Shown here: positions 39,355 through 47,565 of the stretch, piece by piece
Layout of the letters: every line of letters begins with the position of its first letter
Numbering within the stretch: position 1 is the stretch's first letter
DNA from: Flavobacterium hungaricum
GTDB lineage: Bacteria > Bacteroidota > Bacteroidia > Flavobacteriales > Flavobacteriaceae
NCBI RefSeq assembly: GCF_015182285.1
Contig: NZ_PRDM01000002.1
Span: 1,178,001-1,242,000 of the forward strand
Direction of reading: 5' to 3'
DNA: 64,000 nucleotides
The notes under the pieces: generated by a model
Seen by the model: only the letters and a program-made list of their open reading frames with translations
The model's database searches: none
Told to the model about the DNA's origin: nothing
Program-made: the position numbers and the translations under genes

Positions 39355-39384
39355 TAAAAAAAGCCGCGAGAGAATCGCAGCTTT
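39355..39384 (-). terminator. Terminator of the small lipoprotein genes
   Basis: AAAGCCGCGA (39360-39369) pairs with TCGCAGCTTT (39375-39384) with one mismatch. On the - strand it is followed by T6. Confidence 0.7.
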
Positions 39385-39445
39385 AGTAATAGAAATCAAA
39401 TTTATTTAATTTTTTTAAATCTATAGGAACATCCCTCTATACAAT

Positions 39446-39820
39446 TCATATAGGTTGGGATAGTATTATTTTTCCCTTTTCCATTTTATAATTTTCAATG
39501 AAAGTTCCCGGCGTATTCTCTATTCCAGTTGTAAAACCTGCACAATCAAAATCCAAAGTCAGTAAATTGGTTTCCAAAGTATAGTTACCAGATTGGCAGT
39601 CATTAAATCTTGTAGAGGTAAAAGTTCCGTCATTTTTAAAGGTATAGGTATAGCCGTTATTTATAGCGATCCATTTTGTATTTACGGTACCGTCTCCTAC
39701 ATAACCTTCGGATAATTTCCAAGTACCCACTATACCATTTTCTTTAGTACCGTTTTCTCTGTCGTTGCTGCAGCTTAATTGTAAAATGATAACAAACAGC
39801 AGGAGTATTATTTTTTTCAT
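39446..39820 (-). CDS. Lipocalin-like lipoprotein with apparent 3' frameshift
   Basis: 124 residues. The signal peptide has lipobox LQLSC. The mature part begins NGIVGTWKLSEGYVGDG and is beta-rich (YTYTFKNDGTFTSTRFNDCQ, GNYTLETNLLTLDFDC), as in the lipocalin-like lipoproteins of Bacteroidota. It ends abruptly at IILSQPI. Restoring one base in the CCC run near 39462 would continue the frame as PTYMNCIEGCSYRFKKIK with a stop at 39404-39402. That is the usual type of ending for this family and matches the neighbour, whose end is SSFKRIK. So a one-base deletion, or a sequencing error, has clipped about 14 residues. Confidence 0.75.
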   Translation of the reverse strand: MKKIILLLFVIILQLSCSNDRENGTKENGIVGTWKLSEGYVGDGTVNTKWIAINNGYTYTFKNDGTFTSTRFNDCQSGNYTLETNLLTLDFDCAGFTTGIENTPGTFIENYKMEKGKIILSQPI

Positions 39821-39836
39821 CTGTTTTAGTGTTTGG

Positions 39837-40268
39837 TTATTTTATTCTCTTAAAACTACTTCCGAGACCATCATAATTATTATCACTAATGTTCAAAATA
39901 AGACCATCATGAACGGTAATAATGCCTCTTGTTGTAAAATAGATTGGTTCGTCTAATTCTTTAACATCAAAATTAATATAATCTTCCTCTTTACCACTGT
40001 GAATAGATTTTTCTTTCCTAATCTCAAAATTACCATTAAAAATCTCTTTCCCATTTTGCAGGATCGAAAAGGTTTTGTTTTTCGCTATGATCAATGTCAT
40101 TGAGCTTTTGGTAGATTCAGGAGTAGTTTTGATGTGGGCTGCAATGCCTCCTCCGGTCCCAGTCCAATCCCATTTTCCGTAGATTTCTGGACTAATGTAA
40201 ACAGCATCGTCTGAATTGCATGAAACAATACTGCACGCAAGTATAAATATTGTAATAAATTTTCTCAT
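39837..40268 (-). CDS. Small lipoprotein, lipocalin-like
   Basis: 143 residues. The signal peptide ends at lipobox IVSC. The mature protein opens with IYGKWDWTGTGGG and has beta-strands with MTLIIAKNKTFSILQNGKEI, closing with FKRIK. It has the same general build as the downstream gene, 16 bases away, and the two are probably co-transcribed. Anchored to the envelope; ligand unknown. Confidence 0.72.
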   Translation of the reverse strand: MRKFITIFILACSIVSCNSDDAVYISPEIYGKWDWTGTGGGIAAHIKTTPESTKSSMTLIIAKNKTFSILQNGKEIFNGNFEIRKEKSIHSGKEEDYINFDVKELDEPIYFTTRGIITVHDGLILNISDNNYDGLGSSFKRIK

Positions 40269-40357
40269 AATTTTTTGGTTTAATTATAAGATGAATAAAT
40301 TATAATTTGGTTGCGTATTGTATTCTAAAAAAAAACAAAAGGACATAAGAACTTAGT

Positions 40358-40738
40358 TTAAAGCTCTAATTTATTGATTTTCTTTATCATTAAGAAAATT
40401 AAAATACTGACAATTAAAAATGGAGTAAAATAAGAAATAACAATCAGGCCGTCTGTAATTGTTTGGTCTAATGAATGAATAATCATTCCTAAAGACCAAA
40501 TAGCAATCGCAATGATATTGAATGTTTTTGAAACGCCGATTTTAGAAAGAGATAACAATATTATAGCCAGCACATTTAAAATGGTACACAGCAGCAGGAA
40601 AAAATGAATGATAAAAGCTGTTATTCCTTGATAACAAGAACCACCTCCTATATAGAAAATTTTGGGAGTAAAAATTTTGGTCAGAATAGTAACGCTGATT
40701 AAAATAAATAAGAGATAATATTTTGTTTTCTTGCTCAT
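40358..40738 (-). CDS. Small membrane protein, four helices, unknown function
   Basis: 126 residues with four predicted membrane helices (about 8-24, 38-66, 73-92 and 98-118). Helix 2 is preceded by a glycine-rich loop with one Cys (IGGGSCYQG). I do not recognise a family. It precedes the two lipoprotein genes on the same strand with a 89-base gap. On the - strand a TATATTTG box (40790-40783) about 45 bases upstream may be the -7 element. Confidence 0.6.
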   Translation of the reverse strand: MSKKTKYYLLFILISVTILTKIFTPKIFYIGGGSCYQGITAFIIHFFLLLCTILNVLAIILLSLSKIGVSKTFNIIAIAIWSLGMIIHSLDQTITDGLIVISYFTPFLIVSILIFLMIKKINKLEL

Positions 40739-41039
40739 GATATTAATTTATTGAAAGGCCTGATCCAAAATTTAGTTCATCTCAAATATATAATATACTT
40801 TGATAATTAAAAGTTGTTTTGCGGTATAATTGATAATATGCATGAGGAATAGAGGCGTTATCTCTCGATTAAGAAACATTCATCAAATAATATTGTGAAG
40901 ATATTTTTATATTTAAGAATGGTGAATTGCAGATTTTAGAAGAGAATTTAAAAATCATTGAATAAAAAAGTAAAATCTACAGTCTAAAAACTAAAATTTA
41001 TAAAAAAATAATATCTTTAACCAACCTAAACCAAAAAAA
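40739..41039. other. Divergent AT-rich region before the APC permease
   Basis: A 301-base gap with no gene found. Apart from the reverse-strand TATATTTG at 40790-40783, no consensus promoter and no strong hairpin are visible. Confidence 0.45.
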
Positions 41040-42452
41040 ATGCAAGAAGAAAACCAAGAAAATTTTAAAAGAGAACTCGGACTATTAGACGGAACTATGC
41101 TTGTAGTAGGTTCTATGATCGGATCGGGAATATTTATTGTAAGCGCAGATATCGCTCGTCAAGTAGGTTCTGCGGGCTGGCTGACTTTGATCTGGCTTTT
41201 GTCAGGTTTGATTACAATAATAGCGGCAGTAAGCTACGGCGAATTAAGTGCTATGTTTCCAAAAGCTGGAGGTCAATATGTTTATTTGAAAGAAGCTTAT
41301 AATAAGCTAATTGCATTTTTGTACGGCTGGAGCTTTTTTGCAGTAATCCAGACAGGAACGATTGCTGCGGTTGGTGTTGCTTTTTCAAAATTTGCGGCTT
41401 ATTTGTATGAGCCATTCAGCGACGAAAACATACTTTATGAGTTAGGAGATTTTAAGCTTAATGCAGCCCAGCTGGTTTCTATTTTCACCATTATTTTATT
41501 AACGTATATCAACAGCCGTGGAGTAAAAAATGGTAAAATTCTACAGACGGTTTTGACTATTATTAAAATCCTTTCGCTTCTAGGGCTGATTGTCTTCGGA
41601 TTAACACTTGCTGCAAAAGCTTCTACTTGGGATGCAAATTGGGTAGATGCATGGACTCCTAAAACCTATAATGCTGCAGATGGTTCTTGGCTTCCTATAA
41701 GCGGTCAGGCATTAATTACCGGAATTTCGGCCGCAATGGTAGGATCTTTATTTTCTAGTGATGCCTGGAATGGTGTAACTTTTATTGCGGGTGAAATCAA
41801 AAATCCGCAGCGTAATGTTGGTTTGAGTTTGTTCTTAGGAACTTTCATTGTTACCATAATTTATGTTTTAACCAATATCATGTATCTTGCAGTAGTTCCT
41901 TTTGAAGAGATTGCAACCGCAAAATCAGATCGAGTTGCTGTAGTAGCTTCGCAGTATATATTTGGTAATATCGGAACTTTGATTATTGCGATCATGATCA
42001 TGGTCTCGACCTTTGCCTGCAACAACGGATTAATTATGGCTGGAGCCAGAGTATATTATACCATGGCAAAAGACGGATTGTTCTTTAAAAAAGCGGCAGA
42101 ATTAAATGATTTCAGTGTTCCTGCCTGGGCTTTGTGGGCGCAGTGTATTTGGGCATCGGCTTTATGTCTTACAGGAAAATATGGCGATTTATTGGACTTT
42201 GTAATTATCATTGTCTTGATTTTTTATATTTTAACAATTTACGGAATCTTTATTCTACGTAAAAAAATGCCAAATCTAGAAAGACCTTATAAAGCTTTTG
42301 GATATCCGGTATTACCAATGTTGTACATTATTATTGCTGCAGCAATTTGTATTTCGCTGCTCATAACAAAGTTTTCAACTTGCGGCTGGGGTGTTTTAAT
42401 TATGCTGACCGGAATTCCGGTGTATTACATAACCAAACCAAAAGAAAATTAA
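41040..42452 (+). CDS. APC-superfamily amino acid permease
   Basis: 470 residues with about 12 membrane helices. The helix-1 substrate motif is MLVVGSMIGSGIFIVSADIA. The SYGELSAMFPKAGGQYVYLKEA segment of helix 2-3 and the long intracellular loop SSDAWNGVTFIAGEIKNPQRN are typical for the APC/LAT type. The tail FILRKKMPNLERPYKAFGYP is also diagnostic. It would import amino acids with protons or exchange them; the specific substrate cannot be read. It is monocistronic with a strong terminator. Confidence 0.92.
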   Translation: MQEENQENFKRELGLLDGTMLVVGSMIGSGIFIVSADIARQVGSAGWLTLIWLLSGLITIIAAVSYGELSAMFPKAGGQYVYLKEAYNKLIAFLYGWSFFAVIQTGTIAAVGVAFSKFAAYLYEPFSDENILYELGDFKLNAAQLVSIFTIILLTYINSRGVKNGKILQTVLTIIKILSLLGLIVFGLTLAAKASTWDANWVDAWTPKTYNAADGSWLPISGQALITGISAAMVGSLFSSDAWNGVTFIAGEIKNPQRNVGLSLFLGTFIVTIIYVLTNIMYLAVVPFEEIATAKSDRVAVVASQYIFGNIGTLIIAIMIMVSTFACNNGLIMAGARVYYTMAKDGLFFKKAAELNDFSVPAWALWAQCIWASALCLTGKYGDLLDFVIIIVLIFYILTIYGIFILRKKMPNLERPYKAFGYPVLPMLYIIIAAAICISLLITKFSTCGWGVLIMLTGIPVYYITKPKEN

Positions 42453-42470
42453 AATTTAGAATCCAATACA

Positions 42471-42507
42471 AAAACCGCAGTTTAAATTTTTAAACTGCGG
42501 TTTTTTT
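42471..42507 (+). terminator. Terminator of the APC permease
   Basis: A 16-bp stem (AAAACCGCAGTTTAAA at 42471-42486 with its complement 42489-42504), followed by T. It also ends any reverse transcript only weakly. Confidence 0.92.
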
Positions 42508-42593
42508 GTGTCAATTAAAAGGACTTTACATTCGATTTATAAAGCTTAGTGCTGAAGTAAGAATTAAAAAACCGAGCTGTAAAAATCCTTTAA

Positions 42594-43631
42594 TTATTTT
42601 AAATATTTTTTTAATTCTGCAGCAGCTTGCAGGAACAAAGCTTTTGTTTGCGGAATTTCGGCCAAGCCATTCAATAAACCAAAATCATGAATTACGTCGT
42701 TGTAGCGAACCGTTGTCACAACGACCCCGGCATCACTGAGTTTACGTCCGTATGCTTCGCCTTCATCTCTTAAAATGTCATTTTCTGCAACCTGAATTAA
42801 AGTAGGAGGCAAGCCTTTTAACTGTGATAAACTGGCTTGAAGCGGCGACGCATAAATTTCTTTTCTCTTAGACGGATCTACATATTGATCCCACATCCAT
42901 TTCATCAGCGAGGCAGTCAAGAAGCGTTGTTTACCGTAAAGTTTATAGGATTCTGTTTCAAAATCAGCATTGGTTACCGGCCAGAAAAGAATTTGAACTT
43001 TGAATAAATCTGTTCCTTTTTCTTTTGCCATCAAAGCACTTGCCGTGGCTAGATTGCCGCCAGCACTGTTGCCCACAATTCCGAGTTTACTGCCGTCAAC
43101 ATTAATTTCGTTTCCGTGTACCGCAATCCATTTTGCTGCAGCATACACTTCATTTACAGGCTGCGGATATTTGTGTTCTGGCGAAAGCGAATAATTGACA
43201 AAAACACCCGTAAAACCCGTTAAAACGCTTAAATCTCGAACCATGCGTTTGTGTGTCGGATAATCTCCAAGAACCCAGCCACCGCCATGAATAAACATAA
43301 AAACAGGCAGTTTTCCTTTTACTCCCGATGGGCGTACAATATTCAGTTTTATTTTATAACCGTCAACAGTAATTTCCTTTTCAGATTCTTCAATTCCAGA
43401 CAAATCAACTTTAAAAGCATTTTGCGCTCCAACAAGTACATTGCGGGCGTCAGCAACGGGAAGTGATTCTAACGGTGGTCCTCCGCCATTTAGCGGTTTC
43501 AAAAAAGCTTTTACAGCAGGAGTCAAATGCGAATCTGATGCATAATCGGTTTGCGCGTAGCTTTTCGTTGTCAAAGCGCCTAAAATTATATATGGAATTA
43601 CTAACATTTTTATGATACTTATATTTTTCAT
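42594..43631 (-). CDS. Secreted alpha/beta hydrolase, HSL-type esterase/lipase
   Basis: 345 residues from the ATG at 43631 (MKNISIIKMLVIPYIILGAL, a signal peptide ending SYAQ); the frame is open further upstream, but that part overlaps the neighbour and is not conserved-looking. The oxyanion motif is HGGGWVLGDYPTH, the nucleophile motif is GNSAGGN (Ser), the acid Asp is near LIQVAENDILRDEG, and the His is in DVIHDFGLL. These are hallmarks of the hormone-sensitive-lipase family of esterases. The substrate is unknown. It follows the orphan secreted gene by 16 bases. Confidence 0.87.
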   Translation of the reverse strand: MKNISIIKMLVIPYIILGALTTKSYAQTDYASDSHLTPAVKAFLKPLNGGGPPLESLPVADARNVLVGAQNAFKVDLSGIEESEKEITVDGYKIKLNIVRPSGVKGKLPVFMFIHGGGWVLGDYPTHKRMVRDLSVLTGFTGVFVNYSLSPEHKYPQPVNEVYAAAKWIAVHGNEINVDGSKLGIVGNSAGGNLATASALMAKEKGTDLFKVQILFWPVTNADFETESYKLYGKQRFLTASLMKWMWDQYVDPSKRKEIYASPLQASLSQLKGLPPTLIQVAENDILRDEGEAYGRKLSDAGVVVTTVRYNDVIHDFGLLNGLAEIPQTKALFLQAAAELKKYLK

Positions 43632-43647
43632 GATCTTAAAATTAAAT

Positions 43648-44391
43648 TTACTTAACAGAATAGGGTAGTGATAAATTACCGCTGGCAACAGCATACACTT
43701 TATAGACTCCAAGCATGGGTTTACTGCCTTCACTATCGTGCGAGCCGCCGGCGCCAGTACTAACTTCCATATAACAGCTTACAGCATCAAACTTAAAATT
43801 GGTTTTATTATTGATTCTAAAATCAGGTACAATCACTTTTATCGAATTTTCTTTGGTCACGATATTAAACCCCGGACTGTCCATGTACATTGCCATTCCG
43901 GGATTCGTAGGAGGCAGTACTACATTTGGATCTCCTTTTTTAAATTCCCTTACAGAAAGTCCGCCGCCAACACGTTTATCCTCTACCAGAAGCACCCAGT
44001 GCGCATGCCAGATTAAACCGTCGTTGAGGTAATCTCCATCCAGATTTTCGTCCCAAAGTGGGGTGTCTTCAAAGTCAGGATGCGAAGTAAGCGCCAAAGC
44101 TGCAATTCCTTCGGCTTGACCGAAACCAATATCAGCAGCTTTTAAAGTAGTCGGAAAAACATAACCTAAAACTGGAGCGCCATTGAGTTGTCCCACAGCT
44201 TTAGGCGTCGTTTTTCCTGCAGATCCTTCTACTTTTATTGTCCAAATCGTAATGCCGAGATCGGTGTTGTGCGTTATCGAAGCCGATTTTATTTTGAAAT
44301 CATTGTTGTTATAGCTGCTGCATTTATCGCATGCGTTGGAGAGTGAATGATTTAGAAATAGAATAATCAGATAAAGAATTGATTTTTTCAT
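43648..44391 (-). CDS. Secreted protein of unknown function with WHAHW motif
   Basis: 247 residues. An N-terminal signal segment (KKSILYLIILFLNHSLSNAC) is followed by CDKC, a possible metal or disulphide site. The middle holds an Asp-rich DENLDGDYLND stretch (114-124, like a calcium loop) followed by WHAHW (128-132). This Asp/His-dense region may bind a metal. No family was recognised. It sits in front of the esterase gene in the same operon, so a shared extracellular substrate is possible (inference). Confidence 0.65.
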   Translation of the reverse strand: MKKSILYLIILFLNHSLSNACDKCSSYNNNDFKIKSASITHNTDLGITIWTIKVEGSAGKTTPKAVGQLNGAPVLGYVFPTTLKAADIGFGQAEGIAALALTSHPDFEDTPLWDENLDGDYLNDGLIWHAHWVLLVEDKRVGGGLSVREFKKGDPNVVLPPTNPGMAMYMDSPGFNIVTKENSIKVIVPDFRINNKTNFKFDAVSCYMEVSTGAGGSHDSEGSKPMLGVYKVYAVASGNLSLPYSVK

Positions 44392-44636
44392 GATGTATGT
44401 GGTTTAATGTTAATTGATTTTAAAAAACCAATAGATATGCCACATAAAATAAAAGCCCTAAATAGAAGGATTTAAGGCTTTTGTCCATTTTTATTAAATG
44501 TTATATTTCGTGAATTACATTCGATCTAGTGAAATTTCGTTATAATAGAACTTAGAAAAATAGGGTGAAGAATAGAGAATAGAGAATAAAGAATTGTGCC
44601 TAAATAATAATCTATAAAAATAAAGTATAGAAAAAA

Positions 44637-44669
44637 AACTTTGACACTTAGTGCCTTTGCGACAAAAAA
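44637..44669. repeat. Dispersed repeat of the CAAAGGCxCTAAG family
   Basis: On the - strand it reads TGTCGCAAAGGCACTAAGTG, then TCAAAG. It is a close relative of GCCACAAAGGCGCTAAGACA at 59909-59928. It lies just past the stop of the neighbouring membrane protein gene. Confidence 0.5.
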
Positions 44670-44670
44670 A

Positions 44671-45078
44671 TCAGTTACCAGACAAATCGTTGGTAATTCG
44701 TTCTTCTGTAGGTCTCAAAAAAATGAGATAGATTATAATCAGTATGCCGAATAATATAAAGTCAGGTTTCAAAAATAGAAGAAGAAAAGCGGCGCCTTCT
44801 AAAACAGCCCACCTCATGATCGAAGCTGCTTGATAAATAGGGAGTTTGTCTTCAAGTTTTAACTTTGGATCAATTTGTTTTAACTGCGATTTAAACAAGA
44901 AACTGCTGAAAACAAATGCCAAAACAGGTATCAAAGCATATACAATCGAAGAAGAATCAATCGTTGGGATTTTTTTTAAAGTTTCGACAGTAAGATCTCC
45001 TATAAAATAATAGACGAGAATTGTTCCTGCGCAAATTGCAAGATGGATAATCTGCAGGGTTTTGATTTTTTCGGTCAT
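44671..45078 (-). CDS. Small membrane protein of unknown function
   Basis: 135 residues with four predicted helices (about 9-28, 44-62, 85-100 and 105-122). The cytoplasmic loop is KSQLKQIDPKLKLEDKLPIY and the tail is RPTEERITNDLSGN. The family is common in Bacteroidota, but I know no function. Alone on its strand between repeat-bearing gaps. Confidence 0.65.
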   Translation of the reverse strand: MTEKIKTLQIIHLAICAGTILVYYFIGDLTVETLKKIPTIDSSSIVYALIPVLAFVFSSFLFKSQLKQIDPKLKLEDKLPIYQAASIMRWAVLEGAAFLLLFLKPDFILFGILIIIYLIFLRPTEERITNDLSGN

Positions 45079-45224
45079 GATTTGGTTTAATTTGATTTAA
45101 TGCAAGTTAAAATTAATTATTTTAAAATGAGTACTTTATGTTCCAGATTCCAGTTTTCAAAATGAAAAAACGAATATTTCCTGAAGCCTCTCCAATTAAA
45201 TTTAAAGATGCAAAAGTTTTATAT

Positions 45225-45282
45225 CATGCAGATTATGCAGATTTAGAATGATTTATCTGCTAAAATCTTTTAAATCTGCATG
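45225..45282. repeat. Inverted repeat with ATGCAGATT words
   Basis: The arms CATGCAGATT and AATCTGCATG match over 10 bases; the inner part repeats ATGCAGATTTAGA and ATCTGCTAAAATC in inverted sense. It looks like a Flavobacterium intergenic repeat. Confidence 0.5.
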
Positions 45283-45402
45283 AAACAAAAAAGTAATGCA
45301 AAAAAAAATGTAAAGTCTTTATTTCTATTGTTTTGCGTTTAAATTTAGGCTCAAATTATATTTCGTCGCACTATTTAGTCTTAAACTTTACGGTTAAGAA
45401 AC

Positions 45403-45428
45403 AAAAAAAGACACTCGAAAGTGTCTTT
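45403..45428 (-). terminator. Terminator of the DUF1810 gene
   Basis: The AAAGACACT/AGTGTCTTT stem with loop CGAA. On the - strand it is followed by a T-run. Confidence 0.85.
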
Positions 45429-45459
45429 ATGAAAATAATGTTATTGAAGCTAGAGAGAT

Positions 45460-45921
45460 TTAAACCACTTCAGATTCAACAGACGATTTTATAGTTGAAT
45501 TAATAATATTTATGGTAAGCGGATCTGATTCTCCAGAGAAAAACGCCTCCAGAATTTCTTCAAATATCGGATTAGCATTTTCTACCATAGAAAACAAAGT
45601 CATGCAGGAGCGTAGTTTTCGCGCATCTAAATCGCCAAAAATCCCATCTGCAGATTTCATTTTAAAGGTTAATAAAAGTTCAGAGATTTCAATTAAATGT
45701 TTCCCTAAAATAGGATGTTCCATATAATCAGCGGCTTCTTTTAAATCGTTAATGCCGTATAGAATTGCCGTATCGCTCTGTCCCAATCCTTTTATTTGCG
45801 GAAAAATGAACCACATCCAGTGTGTTTCTTTTTTCCCTTTGCTGATTTCAGAAAGAGCGGTAAGATAAAGTTTGTTCTGCGCATCTAAGAAACGCGATAG
45901 ATCATTGTTCGAATAAGCCAT
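45460..45921 (-). CDS. DUF1810 family protein
   Basis: About 153 residues from the ATG at 45921 (MAYSNNDLSRFLDAQNKLYL). The family signature is clear: GKKETHWMWFIFPQIKGLGQ, a helix with EHPILGKHLIEISELLL, and the DARKLRSCMTLF motif. The frame is open to an earlier start at 45951, but the family normally begins at or near RFLDAQ. The function is not established. It is upstream of nothing on its strand and probably monocistronic. Confidence 0.87.
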   Translation of the reverse strand: MAYSNNDLSRFLDAQNKLYLTALSEISKGKKETHWMWFIFPQIKGLGQSDTAILYGINDLKEAADYMEHPILGKHLIEISELLLTFKMKSADGIFGDLDARKLRSCMTLFSMVENANPIFEEILEAFFSGESDPLTINIINSTIKSSVESEVV

Positions 45922-46081
45922 TACGGTATTGTATTTAAAAAAAGGTTGCAAAAATAGTAAAAAAGATAAGTTCTGCCTAATAAAACGTTCATACAGTGTA
46001 TGTTTTAACTTTTAGAGCAAGTAATATCTTACGTCAGATTTCATGAGAAAAACTTCTTTTTGTAATTTAATTCTATAAAAA

Positions 46082-46708
46082 TCAAAGAATTCTATTCGTT
46101 CTTCTAAAGGTAAGATTGATCCTTGGTAAAACATTCCGAGCCGTTTTTGGAACCTGATGCTGCCAATAACTATTGGTCGTTCCTGCCATCAATAAAAAAG
46201 ATCCATGATGAAGCGGAATCTCTACCTGTGGGATTTCTTTACTGTATTTATGACGAAGACGGAACATTCTGGTTTCGCCAAAAGTGACCGAAGCAATAAT
46301 TGGGTTAGGTCCCGTATTATGTTCTTTGTCGCTGTGCCAGCCTACTCCGTCGTTCCCATCTCGGTATAAATTAAGCAGTACGGTATTAAAGTCAAGCTGC
46401 GTTTCTTTTTCGACACGACCTCTGATCTTTAATAATTCATAGTTCCAGTCAGGTCCCTTGAGATCTGCACCAGGATTATCTTTGTCTTCATACCAGGCAA
46501 TCATTCTAGGCACGGTATAGGTTTTATCATAAATTTCCATTTCATATTCTCTCCATTTAGTCTTGTGGAGAAGTCTTTCGTAAAAAAGATCAGATTCTTC
46601 TTTGGTAAAAAAATTGTCGATCAAAATCAATTCAGAATCAGGAATGTCGAATATTTTTCTTCCTCCCAAACCTGTTGTAAATAATTCGGTGTCGTTAAAT
46701 AGTGTCAT
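46082..46708 (-). CDS. AlkB-like Fe(II)/2-oxoglutarate dioxygenase (DNA repair)
   Basis: 208 residues. The Fe ligands are His125 and Asp127 in VGWHSDKE and His184 in YWQHQVPK. The 2-oxoglutarate-binding arginines are in RINLTFRR. Other AlkB-family signs are VPRMIAWYED (substrate loop), NLYRDGNDGVGWHSD and SVTFGETRMFRLRH. These enzymes remove methyl groups from alkylated bases by oxidation. It overlaps in sense with the repair island: 8 bases after the exonuclease III gene and last in the series. Confidence 0.9.
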   Translation of the reverse strand: MTLFNDTELFTTGLGGRKIFDIPDSELILIDNFFTKEESDLFYERLLHKTKWREYEMEIYDKTYTVPRMIAWYEDKDNPGADLKGPDWNYELLKIRGRVEKETQLDFNTVLLNLYRDGNDGVGWHSDKEHNTGPNPIIASVTFGETRMFRLRHKYSKEIPQVEIPLHHGSFLLMAGTTNSYWQHQVPKTARNVLPRINLTFRRTNRIL

Positions 46709-46716
46709 GATTCTAT

Positions 46717-47493
46717 TTATTTTTTGTCAATTTCAATCCATACAGGAGCGTGATCACTTGTTTTTTCCCATCCTCGCACGTAACGATCAACTCCGCCCGA
46801 GCGTAAAACTTTAGCAATCTGCGGACTCAGTAAAAAATGATCAATTCTAAGTCCTGCATCTCGTTGAAAAGCATTCCTGAAATAATCCCAGAACGTATAG
46901 ATTTTCTCGTTGGGATATAAGGTGCGAATTGCATCTGTCCATCCTTGCGAGACTATATCTTTAAACGCTTTTCTAACTTCGGGTAAAAAAAGCGCATCTT
47001 TCACCCATTTTTCGGGTTTATACACATCCAGTTCTGTCGGCATAACGTTATAATCGCCAACGAGAATCACAGGAACTTTTAAACTTAATAATGTTTCGGC
47101 TCGATGCGCCAGACGATCAAACCACTTTAATTTATACTCTAATTTTGGTCCTGGTGCCGGGTTTCCGTTTGGCAGATAGAGGCAGGCAATTACAATTCCG
47201 TCGATCAAAGCTTCGATGTAACGGCTTTGTACATCATCTTCATCTCCAGGAAGAATACGTGTTACTTCTTCAATTTCCATGTTTCTGGCAAGGATTGCAA
47301 CACCGTTCCATTGTTTTTGTCCGTGCCAGATGGCATTATACCCCGCATCATTAATTGCTTTAACTGGAAACTTATCCTGAGGTGCTTTTAATTCCTGAAG
47401 GCAGACAATATCTGGTTTGGCTTCTTCAAGCCATTGTAATAATACATTCAATCTTCCGTTGACTCCGTTTACGTTATAAGTCGCTATTTTCAT
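46717..47493 (-). CDS. xth: Exodeoxyribonuclease III
   Basis: 258 residues of the EEP nuclease fold. The start MKIATYNVNGVNGRLNVLLQ contains the metal-site Asn, LQELKAP carries Glu34, the middle motif is LVGDYNVMPTELD, and the C-terminal SDHAPVWIEID carries the catalytic Asp-His. It cleaves abasic sites and resects 3' ends in base-excision repair. Of normal length. It sits between the exonuclease/GIY-YIG gene (72 bases) and the AlkB-like gene (8 bases). Confidence 0.95.
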   Translation of the reverse strand: MKIATYNVNGVNGRLNVLLQWLEEAKPDIVCLQELKAPQDKFPVKAINDAGYNAIWHGQKQWNGVAILARNMEIEEVTRILPGDEDDVQSRYIEALIDGIVIACLYLPNGNPAPGPKLEYKLKWFDRLAHRAETLLSLKVPVILVGDYNVMPTELDVYKPEKWVKDALFLPEVRKAFKDIVSQGWTDAIRTLYPNEKIYTFWDYFRNAFQRDAGLRIDHFLLSPQIAKVLRSGGVDRYVRGWEKTSDHAPVWIEIDKK

Positions 47494-47565
47494 AGTAGAT
47501 TTAATTAGTTGTATATTAAATTTACAAGTTTTTAAGCATTAAATATTTTAATGAAATCACAATTG

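Larger units (their letters stand above)
45079..45459. other. Intergenic region with a dispersed inverted repeat and a terminator
   Basis: A 381-base gap. It contains an inverted repeat CATGCAGATT (45225-45234) / AATCTGCATG (45273-45282) in a region with repeated GCAGATTT words, then the terminator at 45403-45428 for the DUF1810 gene. No gene seen. Confidence 0.55.

Noticed and set aside
42506..42739. 77-codon forward open frame after the permease terminator
   Set aside because: Overlaps the end of the esterase gene in antisense and has no protein-like features.
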